A DNA stretch of 64,000 nt from Rhizobium bangladeshense (GCF_017357245.1 NZ_CP071614.1:248001-312000), one strand, 5' to 3'. Shown: positions 45,202 to 54,697, counted from the stretch's first letter. Notes: generated by a model not told the origin, from the sequence alone. Translations and numbers: made by a program.

Positions 45202-46410
45202 ATGTCCGGCGAACAGGCGAAGAAGCCGCTTCTCCTCACCAACGTCAGGCCGATCGCTTTCGGCGTCGGTTCAGGCGAGGGGCCGATCGACATTCTCGTC
45301 GATCCCGATGGCAGGATCGCCGAGATCGGTCCGTCAATTGTGGTCTCCGAGGAGGCAACACGCATCGACGGCAAGGGTGCTTTCGTCTCGCCGGGCTGGA
45401 TCGACCTGCATGTGCATATCTGGCATGGCGGCACCGATATCTCCATCCGCCCCTCCGAATGCGGTCTCGAGCGCGGCGTCACCACTCTGGTCGATGCCGG
45501 TTCGGCCGGCGAGGCGAATTTCCACGGCTTCCGCGAATATATCATCGAGCCCTCGCGCGAGCGTATCAAGGCCTTCCTGAACCTCGGCTCGATCGGTCTC
45601 GTCGCCTGCAACCGGGTCGCCGAACTCAGGGATATAAGGGATATCGATCTCGACAGAATCCTTGAGGTCTATGCCGAAAACAGCGAGCACATCGTCGGCA
45701 TCAAGGTACGCGCCAGCCACGTCATCACCGGCTCCTGGGGCGTCACTCCTGTCAAACTCGGCAAGAAGATCGCCAAGATCCTGAAGGTGCCGATGATGGT
45801 GCATGTCGGCGAACCGCCGGCGCTTTATGACGAAGTGCTCGAAATTCTCGGCCCCGGCGACGTCGTCACCCACTGCTTCAACGGCAAGGCCGGCTCGAGC
45901 ATCATGGAGGACGAGGATCTCTTCAATCTCGCCGAGCGCTGCGCCTCGGAAGGCATCCGCCTCGACATCGGCCATGGCGGCGCTTCCTTCTCCTTCAAGG
46001 TCGCCGAAGCGGCGATCGCGCGCGGGCTTCTGCCGTTCTCGATCTCGACGGACCTGCACGGACATTCGATGAACTTTCCGGTCTGGGATCTGGCGACGAC
46101 GATGTCGAAGCTGCTGAGCGTCGGCATGCCCTTCGACAAGGTCGTGGAAGCCGTTACCCACGCGCCGGCCTCCGTCATCAAGCTGCCCATGGAGGGCCGG
46201 CTTTCGGTCGGCGCTCAAGCCGAGTTTACCGTTTTCGACCTCGTCGACTCCGAGCTCGAAGCGACGGATTCCAATGGCGACCTCTCCGTCCTCAAAAAGC
46301 TGTTCGAGCCGCGCTATGCCGTAATGGGTGCCGAGGCCTTCGCCGCCAGCCGTTATGTGCCGCGGGCGCGCAAGCTCGTGCGTCACAGCCACGGCTATTC
46401 CTACAGATAG
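45202..46410 (+). CDS. Amidohydrolase/deacetylase-family metallohydrolase
   Basis: A 402-residue amidohydrolase. The metal-binding motif is DLHVHIW near residue 71. Further ligands are in MMVHVGEPP, VVTHCFNGKAG and the aspartate of ISTDLHGHSM, with the fixed lysine likely in GIKVRASH. Composite small beta domains flank the barrel (LLLTNVRPIAFG at the start; GRLSVGAQAEFTVFDL at the end). Relatives in the dihydroorotase-like/deacetylase group hydrolyse acylated small molecules, but the substrate is unknown. It converges with an IclR-type regulator gene 19 bases away. Confidence 0.83.
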   Translation: MSGEQAKKPLLLTNVRPIAFGVGSGEGPIDILVDPDGRIAEIGPSIVVSEEATRIDGKGAFVSPGWIDLHVHIWHGGTDISIRPSECGLERGVTTLVDAGSAGEANFHGFREYIIEPSRERIKAFLNLGSIGLVACNRVAELRDIRDIDLDRILEVYAENSEHIVGIKVRASHVITGSWGVTPVKLGKKIAKILKVPMMVHVGEPPALYDEVLEILGPGDVVTHCFNGKAGSSIMEDEDLFNLAERCASEGIRLDIGHGGASFSFKVAEAAIARGLLPFSISTDLHGHSMNFPVWDLATTMSKLLSVGMPFDKVVEAVTHAPASVIKLPMEGRLSVGAQAEFTVFDLVDSELEATDSNGDLSVLKKLFEPRYAVMGAEAFAASRYVPRARKLVRHSHGYSYR

Positions 46411-46429
46411 ATTCGGCTAACGGCAGCCG

Positions 46430-47269
46430 TCAGCGGTTGCGCCAGCCCATCAGTTTTTCGATCCGCTCCGCCGAACTGCGCACATGCGCCGTATAGTGGT
46501 TTTCGTCGGAAAACGCCTTCTGCTCCGGCAGCACGATCGAAATCGTGGCGACGCACTGCCCGTCGCGATCGCAGATCGGCGAGGCGATGCACGCGACCGC
46601 ATAGTCGGATTCGCCTGCCTGGATCGACAGGCGCGACTCGAAGGCCTTGCCGGCTGCTTCCGAGAGGGTGCGCGGATCGATCTCGGCGCGGCCGGTCGGC
46701 GACGAGCGGGCACAGCGCTTGAAAAGCTCGATGCGCTCTTCCTCGGGCAGGTGGCCGACGAGCAGGCGGCCCGACGCCGTCCAGTTGAGCGGCACCCGGG
46801 TGCCGACGCGAGACGCCACCTGGAAGTGGCTCGGGCCATCGGCCATCGCAAGCACCAGCATGTAATCGCCGTCGCGGCCGCAAACCTGCACGGTTTCGCC
46901 TGCCTGCCGACAGAGGTCATGCATTTCGTGGGTGGCGATGCTCATGAAATCCAGCGACCGGGCATAGGCAAGGCCGTAATGGTAGAGCCGGGCGCCAAGC
47001 CAGATCGAGCCGTCCGCCTGGCGTGTCAGCATATTCTTTTCGACGAGGTCGTCGACGATGACGTAGACGGTCGAAAGCGGCGCCTTCACCGCCTTGGCGA
47101 TGGCATAGACGCCGGCGGGCGATCCCGTCTCGTAGAGATGATCGATCACCTGAAGGGCGCGGTCGATGCCGCTGACGCGCGCGCGGCGCGCGCCCTTGCC
47201 GCCGACCTCGCCGGCAAGGCTGTCATCTTCGGAGTAAACTGCGGGCGATGTCTTTCCGTCCAATTCCAT
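46430..47269 (-). CDS. IclR-family transcriptional regulator
   Basis: A 279-residue regulator. The winged helix (about 32-90) has GIDRALQVIDHLYETGSPAG and APLSTVYVIVDDLVEKN. The effector domain (about 110-270) shows QAGETVQVCGRDGDYMLVL, GTRVPLNWTASGRLLVGHL and SDYAVACIASPICD, which is IclR-like. ATG 47269 is chosen conservatively; in-frame ATGs at 47278 and 47293 are possible, and none has a good ribosome site. The gene probably controls the adjacent amidohydrolase. A dyad lies just upstream. Confidence 0.85.
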   Translation of the reverse strand: MELDGKTSPAVYSEDDSLAGEVGGKGARRARVSGIDRALQVIDHLYETGSPAGVYAIAKAVKAPLSTVYVIVDDLVEKNMLTRQADGSIWLGARLYHYGLAYARSLDFMSIATHEMHDLCRQAGETVQVCGRDGDYMLVLAMADGPSHFQVASRVGTRVPLNWTASGRLLVGHLPEEERIELFKRCARSSPTGRAEIDPRTLSEAAGKAFESRLSIQAGESDYAVACIASPICDRDGQCVATISIVLPEQKAFSDENHYTAHVRSSAERIEKLMGWRNR

Positions 47270-47289
47270 GCACCTCATGAACACTGCGA

Positions 47290-47308
47290 CCATATTACAT
47301 TATTATGG
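47290..47308. promoter_or_regulatory. Dyad upstream of the IclR-type gene
   Basis: CCATATTACATTATTATGG has matching outer arms CCATA/TATGG and further paired positions inside, in an A/T-rich patch between the IclR-type gene and the divergent SDR gene. It is a plausible autoregulatory operator. It overlaps the most upstream ATG of the regulator, which speaks for a downstream start. Confidence 0.35.
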
Positions 47309-47415
47309 GACAGCGGGCGCTGTGGCAAATCCCAACATTTTGTAGGTGGCCGCATGGAATCTGGCTGGAACAACGAGCCGCAGCCTGAGTTTGTCCCTCA
47401 ACTCAGGAGGCTACG

Positions 47416-48273
47416 ATGACGAATTATCCAACACCCCCTTTCCCATCCCAGAAACAGCCGATGCCTGGCTTCACGGCGCAAATGGATCCGGTTCCCGATC
47501 ACGGCGAGAAAAGCTACCGCGGATCCGAGCGGCTCAAGGGCAAGCGGGCGATCATTACCGGCGGCGATAGCGGCATCGGCCGGGCTGTGGCGATCGCCTA
47601 TGCCCGGGAAGGCGCCGATCTGTTGATCTCCTATCTCGACGAGGATGAGGATGCCGACGAGACGAAGCGGCTCGTCGAACAGGCCGGCCGCAAGGCCGTG
47701 CTCGTCAGCGGCGATATTCAGGATCCCGCCCATTGCCGGCAGATCGTCGAGACGGCGGTCAAGGAGCTCGGTGGCATCGACATTCTCGTCAACAACGCCG
47801 CGCATCAGGCAAGCTTCAAGAGCATCGATGAGATCAGCGACGAGGAATGGGAACTGACCTTCAAGGTCAATATCCACGCCATGTTCTATCTCACCAAGGC
47901 TGCCGTAGCCCATATGAAGCCCGGCAGCGCCATCATCAATACGGCCTCGATCAATTCGGACAATCCGAACCCGACGCTGCTTGCCTATGCAACGACGAAG
48001 GGCGCGATTCAGAATTTCACCGCCGGTCTGGCCCAGCTTCTGGCCGAAAAGGGCATTCGCGCCAATGCCGTGGCCCCAGGCCCCATCTGGACGCCGCTCA
48101 TCCCCTCGACGCTTCCCGAAGACAGCGTCAGCAATTTCGGCAAGCAGGTGCCGATGAAACGGCCAGGCCAGCCGGCTGAGCTGGCCACCGCCTATGTCAT
48201 GCTGGCCGATCCCTTGTCGAGCTATGTCTCCGGCACGACAATCGCGGTCACAGGCGGCAAGCCGATCCTTTAG
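47416..48273 (+). CDS. Short-chain dehydrogenase/reductase, general-stress type
   Basis: A 285-residue SDR with an N-terminal extension rich in Pro and Gln (PTPPFPSQKQPMPGF), then the NAD(P) motif ITGGDSGIGRAVA, VNNAAHQ, the catalytic serine in INTASINS, and the Tyr-Lys pair in AYATTKGAIQ. The extension and the tail VSGTTIAVTGGKPIL mark the subgroup that includes Bacillus general stress protein 39 and E. coli YghA. The substrate is unknown. CAGGAGG lies before the ATG. It is transcribed divergently from the IclR-type gene. Confidence 0.88.
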   Translation: MTNYPTPPFPSQKQPMPGFTAQMDPVPDHGEKSYRGSERLKGKRAIITGGDSGIGRAVAIAYAREGADLLISYLDEDEDADETKRLVEQAGRKAVLVSGDIQDPAHCRQIVETAVKELGGIDILVNNAAHQASFKSIDEISDEEWELTFKVNIHAMFYLTKAAVAHMKPGSAIINTASINSDNPNPTLLAYATTKGAIQNFTAGLAQLLAEKGIRANAVAPGPIWTPLIPSTLPEDSVSNFGKQVPMKRPGQPAELATAYVMLADPLSSYVSGTTIAVTGGKPIL

Positions 48274-48282
48274 TGCATGTCG

Positions 48283-48303
48283 CCCGGAATTGGCGGTTCC
48301 GGG
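48283..48303. terminator. Stem-loop between the SDR gene and the converging oxoprolinase gene
   Basis: CCCGGAA / TTCCGGG (48283-48289, 48297-48303) with a 7-base loop, enclosed by TGCATG and CATGCA. There is no T run. The enclosing TGCATG...CATGCA frame is similar to a degenerate intergenic motif common in Rhizobium genomes, so it may be a repeat remnant acting as a terminator. Confidence 0.4.
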
Positions 48304-48366
48304 ACAAAGGCATGCATCAAAACAAGGAGCTGAAGCGCGTAATCACGTTCTGGTAGGATGGGCGCT

Positions 48367-51300
48367 TCAGTGAGGCTTGCCGTAGCCACCGCCGGTCGGC
48401 GTCGTGATGATCACGGCGTCGCCGGCGGCGAGCATTGCCTGATCGCAGCCTTCCAGCCTTTCGAGCTTGCCGTCTGCGCGGCGGATCTCGGTTTTCCCCA
48501 ATTGCCCGTCTTCCCCGCCGAAGAGGCCGAAAGGCCGGATCGTTCGGTGCGAGGAGAGAATGCTGCAATCCATCATTTCCAGGAAGCGGATGGTTCGCTC
48601 GGTCCCGCCGCCGGAGCTGTATCGTCCTCTGCCGCCGGAGCCCCGGCGGATGTGGAAGTCTTCCAGCACGACGGGAAAGCGGAATTCCAGCACCTCGGGA
48701 TCGGTCAGCCGCGAATTGGTCATGTGGGTATGCACGCCGTCGACGCCGCTGAAGCCGGTGCCGTCGTTGAGCAGGCCGGCGGGGCCGCCGGAGCAGATCG
48801 TTTCGTAATATTGATAAACAGTGTTGCCGAAGGTCAGGTTGTTCATCGAGCCCTGGGCCGCCGCGAGCGTCCCGAGCGCCCCGAACAGCGCATTCGTCAC
48901 ATGCTGGCTCGTCTCGACATTGCCGGCGACGACGGCGGCCGGATAGGCCGGGCGCAGCATCGAACCGTCCGGCACGATGATCCGGATCGGCCGCAGGCAG
49001 CCGGCATTCATTGGAATCGGCTGCTCGACCATGACGCGGAAGACGTAGAGCACGGCGGCGCGCGTCACCGGTTCCGGTGCATTGAAATTGGTCGGTTGCT
49101 GAGCGCTCGTGCCGGTGAAATCGACCGTCGCCTCGCGCGCCGTCCTGTCGACGGTGATCTTCACCTTGATGACGGCACCCTGGTCGGTGCGATAGGTGAA
49201 TTCGCTGTCGCTCAAGCGGGCGATCACCCGGCGAACGCTTTCCTCGGCATTGTCCTGGACATGGCCCATATAGGCTTCGACGACGTCGAGCCCGAAATGG
49301 GCGACCATCTTGCGCAGTTCCTGAACGCCCTTTTCGTTGGCGGCGATCTGCGCCTTCACGTCGGCGAGGTTCTGGGCGGGATTGCGGGCGGGATAGGGAT
49401 GGTCTCTGAGCATCGCCGCGAATTCGGCTTCGCGGAAACGCCCCTTGTCGACCAGCAGGAAATTATCGATCAGCACGCCCTCCTCGTCGACGACAGTCGC
49501 CCGCGGCGTCATCGAACCCGGCGCCTTGCCGCCGATATCGGCATGATGGCCGCGCGAGGCGACGTAAAAGAGGATGGTCTCTCCCGCATCGTCGAATACT
49601 GGCGTGACGACGGTGATGTCGGGCAGATGCGTACCGCCATTATAGGGCGCGTTGAGCGCGAAAACGTCGCCCGGACGAATGCGGCCTTCATTGAGGCGGA
49701 TGATCGTTTCGACCGAGCGGTCCATGGAGCCGAGATGCACCGGCATATGCGGCGCATTGGCGACTAGTGCGCCGGTGCGGTCGAAAACCGCGCAGGAGAA
49801 GTCGAGCCGCTCCTTGATATTGACCGAATGGGCGGTGTTCTGCAGCGTCACGCCCATCTGCTCGGCGATCGCCATGAACAGGTTGTTGAAGACTTCGAGC
49901 ATGACGGGGTCGGCGCTGGTCCCGATCGCGGCATTTCGGGAAAGTGCGGTCTCACGGGTGAGAACGATATGGTCGTGGCCGGTAAGGCGTGCGTGCCAGC
50001 CGGCCTCGACGACGATGGTCTGATGCGCTTCGATGATGAGGGCAGGCCCCTTGACGACGGCGCCCGGCTTCAGCGCATCACGCGTAAAAATGCCGGCCTC
50101 GTGCCAGGTTCCGCCGGAATAGAAGCGGGTCGTGCGAAGCGCTTCCGGCGCGAAGATCGCCGCCTGTGAGTCTGCCTCCTCGATATCGGCGCCGCCGCCG
50201 ATGCCTTCGACTTCGATGGAATCGACAACGACAGGCCGGTCGTCGAAGGTGAAGCCGAACTGCTTCTTATGGGCGACGGCAAAGGCTTGCGTCATCTCCT
50301 CCTGCGGCCCAAAGGCGACGGGCAGGGCCGTGTCGGTGCCTTTATATTGCAGGTGCAGGCGGGTGACGACTTCCATGTCGCCAGCTTCGACGCCCTGCAG
50401 CATCAACTCTCCGCGCACCTCTTCCTCCAACTCGGTCCTGATGCCGCCGATCGCCGTCAAGGCCGTGGAGAGTTCCGTCAACACCGCGCGCTGGCGTGTG
50501 GCGCGGATATCGGCGAGCCCCATGCCGTAGGCCGAGAGGATGCCGGAGAAGGGATGGATCAGCACCGTCTTCATGCCGAGGCTGTCGGCGACGAGGCAGG
50601 CGTGCTGGCCGCCGGCGCCGCCGAAGCAGGTGAGCGCATAGTCCGAGACGTCATAGCCGCGCTGGACGGAGATCTTCTTGATGGCATTGGCCATGTTCTC
50701 GACGGCGATGGCGAGGAAGCCGTCGGCGACCTCTTCAGCCGTCCGTCCGCCGCCGATATGCTGCGCCATCTCGGCAAAGGCGGAACGCACCGCTTCGGCA
50801 TCGAGCGGCTCGTCCTGCTCCGGCCCGAAGATCTCGGGGAAGAATTCCGGCAACAGCTTGCCGGTCATGATGTTGGCGTCGGTGACGGCCAGCGGTCCGC
50901 CGCGGCGATAGGATTTCGGGCCGGGCGAGGCGCCGGCCGATTCCGGGCCGACGCGGAAGCGTGACCCATCATAGCTCAGGATCGAGCCGCCGCCGGCTGC
51001 TACGGTGTGGATCTTCATCATCGGCGCACGCATGCGCACGCCGGCGACTTCGGTCTCGAAAGCGCGTTCCAGCTCTCCGTCATAATGCGAAACGTCCGTC
51101 GAGGTGCCGCCCATGTCGAAGCCGATCATCCTTTCGAAACCGGCGATGCGCGAGACCTCGACCGCGCCGACCACTCCGCCCGCGGGGCCTGAAAGGATTG
51201 CATCCTTCCCCTGGAAAAGATGCGCATCGGTCAGCCCGCCCGAAGACTGCATGAACATCAGCTTCGGACCTTTTCCTTCGACGGCGCCGAGTTCTGCGGC

Positions 51301-51978
51301 GACCTGATCGACATAGCGCCGGAGAACCGGGGACAGATAGGCATCGACGACGGCGGTGTCGCCGCGGCCAACCAGCTTGATCAGCGGCGAGACGACGTGC
51401 GAGGGCGAGACCTGCGTGAAACCGATCTCGCGCGCAATGGCGGCTGCCTGCTGCTCGTGCCGGGGATAGCGGTAGGCGTGCATGAAAACGATGGCGACGG
51501 CGCGCAGCCCCTGCTCATAGGCTGCTTCCAGTTCGCGTCGCAGATCGTCCTCCGAGAGGGGGCGTTCTATCGTGCCATCCGCCAGAACGCGCTCGTCGGC
51601 CTCGATGACATCGGCATAGAGCAGTTCGGGTTTAATAATTTTCTTGGCGAAAATATCCGTGCGGGCCTGGTAGCCGATCTCCAGGGCATCGCGGAAACCT
51701 TTCGTGGTCACCAGCAGGGTGGGGTCGCCCTTGCGTTCCAGCAGGGCGTTGGTGGCGACCGTCGTTCCCATCTTCACGGCGCCGACAAGATCGGAGGGGA
51801 TCTGCTGACCGGGCTTAAGGCCGAGCAATTCGCGGATGCCGTGCACCGCCGGGTCGCGATAGGCTTCCGGATTTTCCGAAAGCAGCTTGTGGGCGACAAG
51901 CGAACCGTCGGGACGACGGGCGACGATATCGGTGAAAGTACCGCCGCGATCGATCCAGAAATCCCACTGTCTGCTCAT
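48367..51978 (-). CDS. Fused hydantoinase A/B (5-oxoprolinase-type) ATP-dependent amidohydrolase
   Basis: A 1203-residue protein joining the HyuA half (about 1-680) and the HyuB half (about 690-1203), as in eukaryotic-type 5-oxoprolinase. The HyuA half begins with the ATP-site motif [12 protein letters not shown] and has [16 protein letters not shown] and [15 protein letters not shown]. The HyuB half has [36 protein letters not shown] and the glycine-rich end [11 protein letters not shown]. It hydrolyses 5-oxoproline or a related cyclic amide with ATP. It is monocistronic, divergent from a winged-helix regulator with a palindrome between. The substrate is likely but not certainly 5-oxoproline. 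Confidence 0.88.
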   Translation of the reverse strand: MSRQWDFWIDRGGTFTDIVARRPDGSLVAHKLLSENPEAYRDPAVHGIRELLGLKPGQQIPSDLVGAVKMGTTVATNALLERKGDPTLLVTTKGFRDALEIGYQARTDIFAKKIIKPELLYADVIEADERVLADGTIERPLSEDDLRRELEAAYEQGLRAVAIVFMHAYRYPRHEQQAAAIAREIGFTQVSPSHVVSPLIKLVGRGDTAVVDAYLSPVLRRYVDQVAAELGAVEGKGPKLMFMQSSGGLTDAHLFQGKDAILSGPAGGVVGAVEVSRIAGFERMIGFDMGGTSTDVSHYDGELERAFETEVAGVRMRAPMMKIHTVAAGGGSILSYDGSRFRVGPESAGASPGPKSYRRGGPLAVTDANIMTGKLLPEFFPEIFGPEQDEPLDAEAVRSAFAEMAQHIGGGRTAEEVADGFLAIAVENMANAIKKISVQRGYDVSDYALTCFGGAGGQHACLVADSLGMKTVLIHPFSGILSAYGMGLADIRATRQRAVLTELSTALTAIGGIRTELEEEVRGELMLQGVEAGDMEVVTRLHLQYKGTDTALPVAFGPQEEMTQAFAVAHKKQFGFTFDDRPVVVDSIEVEGIGGGADIEEADSQAAIFAPEALRTTRFYSGGTWHEAGIFTRDALKPGAVVKGPALIIEAHQTIVVEAGWHARLTGHDHIVLTRETALSRNAAIGTSADPVMLEVFNNLFMAIAEQMGVTLQNTAHSVNIKERLDFSCAVFDRTGALVANAPHMPVHLGSMDRSVETIIRLNEGRIRPGDVFALNAPYNGGTHLPDITVVTPVFDDAGETILFYVASRGHHADIGGKAPGSMTPRATVVDEEGVLIDNFLLVDKGRFREAEFAAMLRDHPYPARNPAQNLADVKAQIAANEKGVQELRKMVAHFGLDVVEAYMGHVQDNAEESVRRVIARLSDSEFTYRTDQGAVIKVKITVDRTAREATVDFTGTSAQQPTNFNAPEPVTRAAVLYVFRVMVEQPIPMNAGCLRPIRIIVPDGSMLRPAYPAAVVAGNVETSQHVTNALFGALGTLAAAQGSMNNLTFGNTVYQYYETICSGGPAGLLNDGTGFSGVDGVHTHMTNSRLTDPEVLEFRFPVVLEDFHIRRGSGGRGRYSSGGGTERTIRFLEMMDCSILSSHRTIRPFGLFGGEDGQLGKTEIRRADGKLERLEGCDQAMLAAGDAVIITTPTGGGYGKPH

Positions 51979-52007
51979 CTTCCAACCTCCTGGTTCCTGG
52001 AAATTTA

Positions 52008-52033
52008 TTGACGATTTATCGGTAAAATGTCAA
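52008..52033. promoter_or_regulatory. 26-bp palindromic operator in the oxoprolinase/regulator gap
   Basis: The sequence from 52008 to 52033 is a dyad matching its reverse complement at 20 of 26 positions. It has outer arms TTGAC/GTCAA, inner arms TTTA/TAAA and a CG centre. It lies in the 85-base gap between the divergent oxoprolinase-type and winged-helix genes. The outer TTGAC could also serve as a -35. It is the natural binding site for the neighbouring regulator. Confidence 0.65.
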
Positions 52034-52063
52034 CGTTGGCTTCTTGTTCATGGAGGAAAGGGA

Positions 52064-52591
52064 ATGGCAGGTGAGCGTATACAGCCGGCAATCGGGCCGA
52101 TCGTCTCCTCCGCACATCTGGCCGACGGCGCGCTTCCCGCCCTTTCGGAGCTGGAGTTCGGCCTGATCCTCGCCGGCAACGCCTTCGACCGCTGGATGGT
52201 GCGCTGCATGACGGCGGCGGGCGAGCCCGGCTGCGCCGCCATCGACGTGCTCGTGTTGCATTCGGTGGCTCACCGGCAGCGGCCGAAGCGGCTCGCCGAT
52301 CTCTGCAGCGTGCTCGGCGTCGACGATACGCATCTGGTGATTTATGCGCTGAAGAAGCTGGAAAAACGTGGTCTCGTGAAAAGCGCGCGGGCGGGCAAGG
52401 AGAAGTTGATCAGCGCCACAGACAAGGGCTTTGAAACCTGTCTGAAATACCGGGCGGTGCGGGAGGCGTTGCTGGTGGAGTCCATGAGGGGCATCGGGCT
52501 CGATGCCAGGGCGACATCGGCGGTCGCGGCCACGCTCAGGACGCTGTCCGGACACTACGATCAAGCAGCAAGGGCCGCCGCCTCTCTGTGA
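52064..52591 (+). CDS. MarR-like winged-helix regulator
   Basis: A 175-residue protein with a helical N-terminus and a winged helix at about residues 65-130: VLHSVAHRQRPKRLADLCSV, DTHLVIYALKKLEKRGLVKS and KEKLISATDKG as wing. This is the MarR arrangement. GGAGGAAAGGG lies before the ATG at 52064; a longer upstream frame would run through the operator and oxoprolinase start. It is divergent from the oxoprolinase-type gene and most likely represses it. Confidence 0.82.
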   Translation: MAGERIQPAIGPIVSSAHLADGALPALSELEFGLILAGNAFDRWMVRCMTAAGEPGCAAIDVLVLHSVAHRQRPKRLADLCSVLGVDDTHLVIYALKKLEKRGLVKSARAGKEKLISATDKGFETCLKYRAVREALLVESMRGIGLDARATSAVAATLRTLSGHYDQAARAAASL

Positions 52592-52643
52592 CGACAGCCC
52601 TTGTCGGGGGCAGGGAGAGATCCCCCGGTGTTCAGGCGGCTTT

Positions 52644-52859
52644 TCAGCCGAAGCAGGGCATCGCCGGCAGATTGGCGCGGCTCGCAAGCGCTCCGATCAT
52701 CTTGCCCACCGGCGTCGGGCGCGGTTCGCGTTTACCGGCGGCCGTCTCCAGGAGTTGCTTGAAGTCCTCAAGCTTCACGCCGTCGGCGCGCAACACCATG
52801 GCGATCAGGGGGTCGCGAAGGGCTTCGGATATCGTCAGGTCGTCTCTGGTCTTTCTCAT
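52644..52859 (-). CDS. Small conserved-looking protein (71 aa)
   Basis: A 71-residue protein starting MRKTRDDLTISEALRDPLIA with a helical middle (KLEDFKQLLETAAGKRE) and ending LPAMPCFG. A strong GGAGGACA site lies 5-12 bases before the ATG at 52857-52859. I recall such short proteins in Rhizobiales annotations but know no function. It is divergent from the TetR-type gene; two palindromic sites lie in the 127-base gap, so it may be a TetR target. The strong ribosome site and soluble helical makeup support a real gene. Confidence 0.7.
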   Translation of the reverse strand: MRKTRDDLTISEALRDPLIAMVLRADGVKLEDFKQLLETAAGKREPRPTPVGKMIGALASRANLPAMPCFG

Positions 52860-52941
52860 GGCTTGTCCTCCTTTCGTGGGCGGTCGCCCGTGTTCCACGT
52901 TTCGCTGCCAGCCCTCGGCATTGACTTTCGCGACCCGTGGT

Positions 52942-52982
52942 GTTACCGGTAAGTAACAATGCTGTTGTTACCGATCGGTCAC
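52942..52982. promoter_or_regulatory. Two TetR-type operators
   Basis: GTTACCGGTAAGTAAC (52942-52957) and GTTACCGATCGGTCAC (52967-52982) are related 16-bp dyads with a shared left arm GTTACCG. The second is palindromic except for one mismatched pair (T/C at position 3/14). Their centres are 25 bases apart. The second ends 4 bases before the TetR start codon, so binding would block transcription of the regulator and probably of the divergent small gene. Confidence 0.72.
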
Positions 52983-52986
52983 ATTG

Positions 52987-53610
52987 ATGTCAAGGACTTC
53001 GTCCGCAAAAAAATCAGAAACTTCGAATGAAATCTCCACAGCCGTTTCAGAAGATCGCATCCCGCCGCGGGAGCGCATCGTCTCGACGGCCCTGGAGCTT
53101 TTCCGTGAGCGCGGCATTCGCGGCATCGGCGTCGATGCCATCGCCGACGCCGCCCTGACCAACAAGATGACGCTCTACCGCCATTTCGGCTCGAAGGACG
53201 AACTCGTCTGCGAGACGCTGCGGCGTGCCTCCGAAAAGGCCGATGCCATCTGGCGCGATCTGGAGGCCGCTTATCCCGGCGATCCCCGCGCCCAGCTGGA
53301 CGCCTGGGTGGAGATGCGGGCGCAGTGTCTGAACGGCGAGCCGGCCGGCTGCGATCTCGCCAACGCCGCCATCGAGCTCAAGGGGGAGGGCCATCCCGCC
53401 CACGAAATGATCGAGCGGCACAAGGCCGCGCAGCGCGATCACCTCGCCGCACTCTGTTCGGCGGCCGGTGCGCGCGAACCTCAACTTCTTGCCGATACGC
53501 TGACGCTGCTGCTCGAAGGCGCGCGCGTCAGTCGCCAGGCTATGGGCGCCGCCGGCTGTTGCGGCCATTTCGCCAAGGCCTGCAGAGCAGCGATCGCTTC
53601 TTTCTCCTGA
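52987..53610 (+). CDS. TetR-family transcriptional regulator
   Basis: A 207-residue TetR-type repressor. The DNA-binding domain (about 28-75) contains RERIVSTALELFRERGIRGI, GVDAIADAAL and TNKMTLYRHFGSKDELV. The ligand domain follows (DAWVEMRAQCLNGEPAGCDL and LLLEGARVSRQAMG). The ATG at 52987 has no ribosome-binding site before it because an operator occupies that position, so the mRNA may be leaderless (inference). An upstream TTG codon adjoins it. The ligand is unknown. Confidence 0.87.
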   Translation: MSRTSSAKKSETSNEISTAVSEDRIPPRERIVSTALELFRERGIRGIGVDAIADAALTNKMTLYRHFGSKDELVCETLRRASEKADAIWRDLEAAYPGDPRAQLDAWVEMRAQCLNGEPAGCDLANAAIELKGEGHPAHEMIERHKAAQRDHLAALCSAAGAREPQLLADTLTLLLEGARVSRQAMGAAGCCGHFAKACRAAIASFS

Positions 53611-53673
53611 TAAGCCGGAACCTTACTGCATCCACACCGTTTTTCCATCACCGGACGATGCGGAGACCGGGAG

Positions 53674-53874
53674 ATGAACTACGGCTATCTCAAACGCCTA
53701 TACGCCAGACGCGCCGAGCTCGAAGCCAAGCTAGAGCTGCACGAGGCACGCTATTGTTTTGGCGAGGAAGAGGTCGATGACGGTACCGACAGCGACCTGC
53801 GTCAGCGATTGAGCGAGGTCTCCGAGGAAATCGCCGCGCTGGAGAACAGGACGGCGAGAGCCTTTCCGGGTTAG
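53674..53874 (+). CDS. Small acidic helical protein (66 aa)
   Basis: A 66-residue protein beginning MNYGYLKRLYARRAELEAKL, with heptad-like spacing of Leu/Ala that suggests a short coiled coil (ARRAELEAKLELHEARY and LRQRLSEVSEEIAALENR). The acidic centre is GEEEVDDGTDSD. CGGAG lies 9-13 bases before the ATG. No family is recognised. It stands between the TetR-type gene and the pilus locus. Confidence 0.6.
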   Translation: MNYGYLKRLYARRAELEAKLELHEARYCFGEEEVDDGTDSDLRQRLSEVSEEIAALENRTARAFPG

Positions 53875-53908
53875 ATTGGCTTCTGTGGGTGCGCCTGTGC
53901 GATTCAGC

Positions 53909-54439
53909 TCACTGCAGCTGCTGTCGGATCATGGGCAAGGCCATGGTCAGGAGCGTGGCGAAAACCATGATGACGCCATAGGGTATCTTCCGGCTCGTCC
54001 GAATTTCCGCAATGCGCATGAAGAAGGCGAGATGTGCAACGGGCAGCGGAACCGGCAGCCGCAGGGCCAGCAGCGTCGCGATGCCGAGGACAAGGAGCGA
54101 CACCGCAAACGGCAGCATTCCATGCCATCCTATAAATAGGCCGATCGGCAGGAAAAGCTTGGCGTCTCCTGCGCCAAACAGCCGGAACGCCCAGAGCGCT
54201 ACCCCAAGCATGAACATCAGCAGACCGGCCCCTATGTGGCCACCGATTCCGCTCGAAGCAAACAGCGCCGCGCCGACATCCTTGGAGCCAAGTATCAAGG
54301 CCGCCGCCCGCAGGGCATAAAGTGTTACGAGCGCGAGCACGACGGCGTTGGGGATCTTCCATGTACGGAAATCGCTCCAGGCGGCGTAGAGAAAAAGAAA
54401 TACTGCAAGCGAACTAATAATATCGACCATTAGCAGCAT
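53909..54439 (-). CDS. cpaA: Prepilin peptidase CpaA (TadV)
   Basis: A 176-residue inner-membrane aspartic peptidase of the short type without the methylase domain. The first catalytic aspartate is in AAWSDFRTWKIPN near residue 22 and the second in the GxGD-type motif FGAGDAKLF near residue 92. About six helices are visible. It cuts the leader of the Flp pilin and of TadE-like pseudopilins. It is on the opposite strand to the rest of the locus, with 258 bases up to pilA. The ATG at 54439 has AGAGG about 9 bases upstream. Confidence 0.92.
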   Translation of the reverse strand: MLLMVDIISSLAVFLFLYAAWSDFRTWKIPNAVVLALVTLYALRAAALILGSKDVGAALFASSGIGGHIGAGLLMFMLGVALWAFRLFGAGDAKLFLPIGLFIGWHGMLPFAVSLLVLGIATLLALRLPVPLPVAHLAFFMRIAEIRTSRKIPYGVIMVFATLLTMALPMIRQQLQ

Positions 54440-54584
54440 AGGCTACAACCTCTTGGGCTATTTTAGTCTTGCTATGTAAGTTATGGGCACTCGATTCCGG
54501 CGAACAAGTCGGTGTTTACGGTCGATTCTTCCATTTCCGTTTTAACCATAAAGTATAGATATCGCCAGTTCGCCTATAAAAGAT

Positions 54585-54614
54585 TTGACTAAATTAGACT
54601 TAACAGATTATTAA
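54585..54614 (+). promoter_or_regulatory. Candidate pilA promoter
   Basis: TTGACT (54585-54590), 18 bases, TATTAA (54609-54614) in a marked A/T-rich stretch 84 bases before the pilA start. The A/T-rich region 54440-54640 contrasts with the G+C-rich surroundings and must also hold the promoter of cpaA on the other strand. Confidence 0.4.
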
Positions 54615-54697
54615 TATTCCCAGTCGAAGGGGCGGTCTCGACGACAAGGTGCCGGGGGAAATTACGGCGCACTACTTACCTGGGAGGTAAATTCTCG

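Noticed and set aside
48358-49767. 469-codon plus-strand frame opposite the oxoprolinase-type gene
   Set aside because: Antisense shadow of the HyuB half without any domain or ribosome site.
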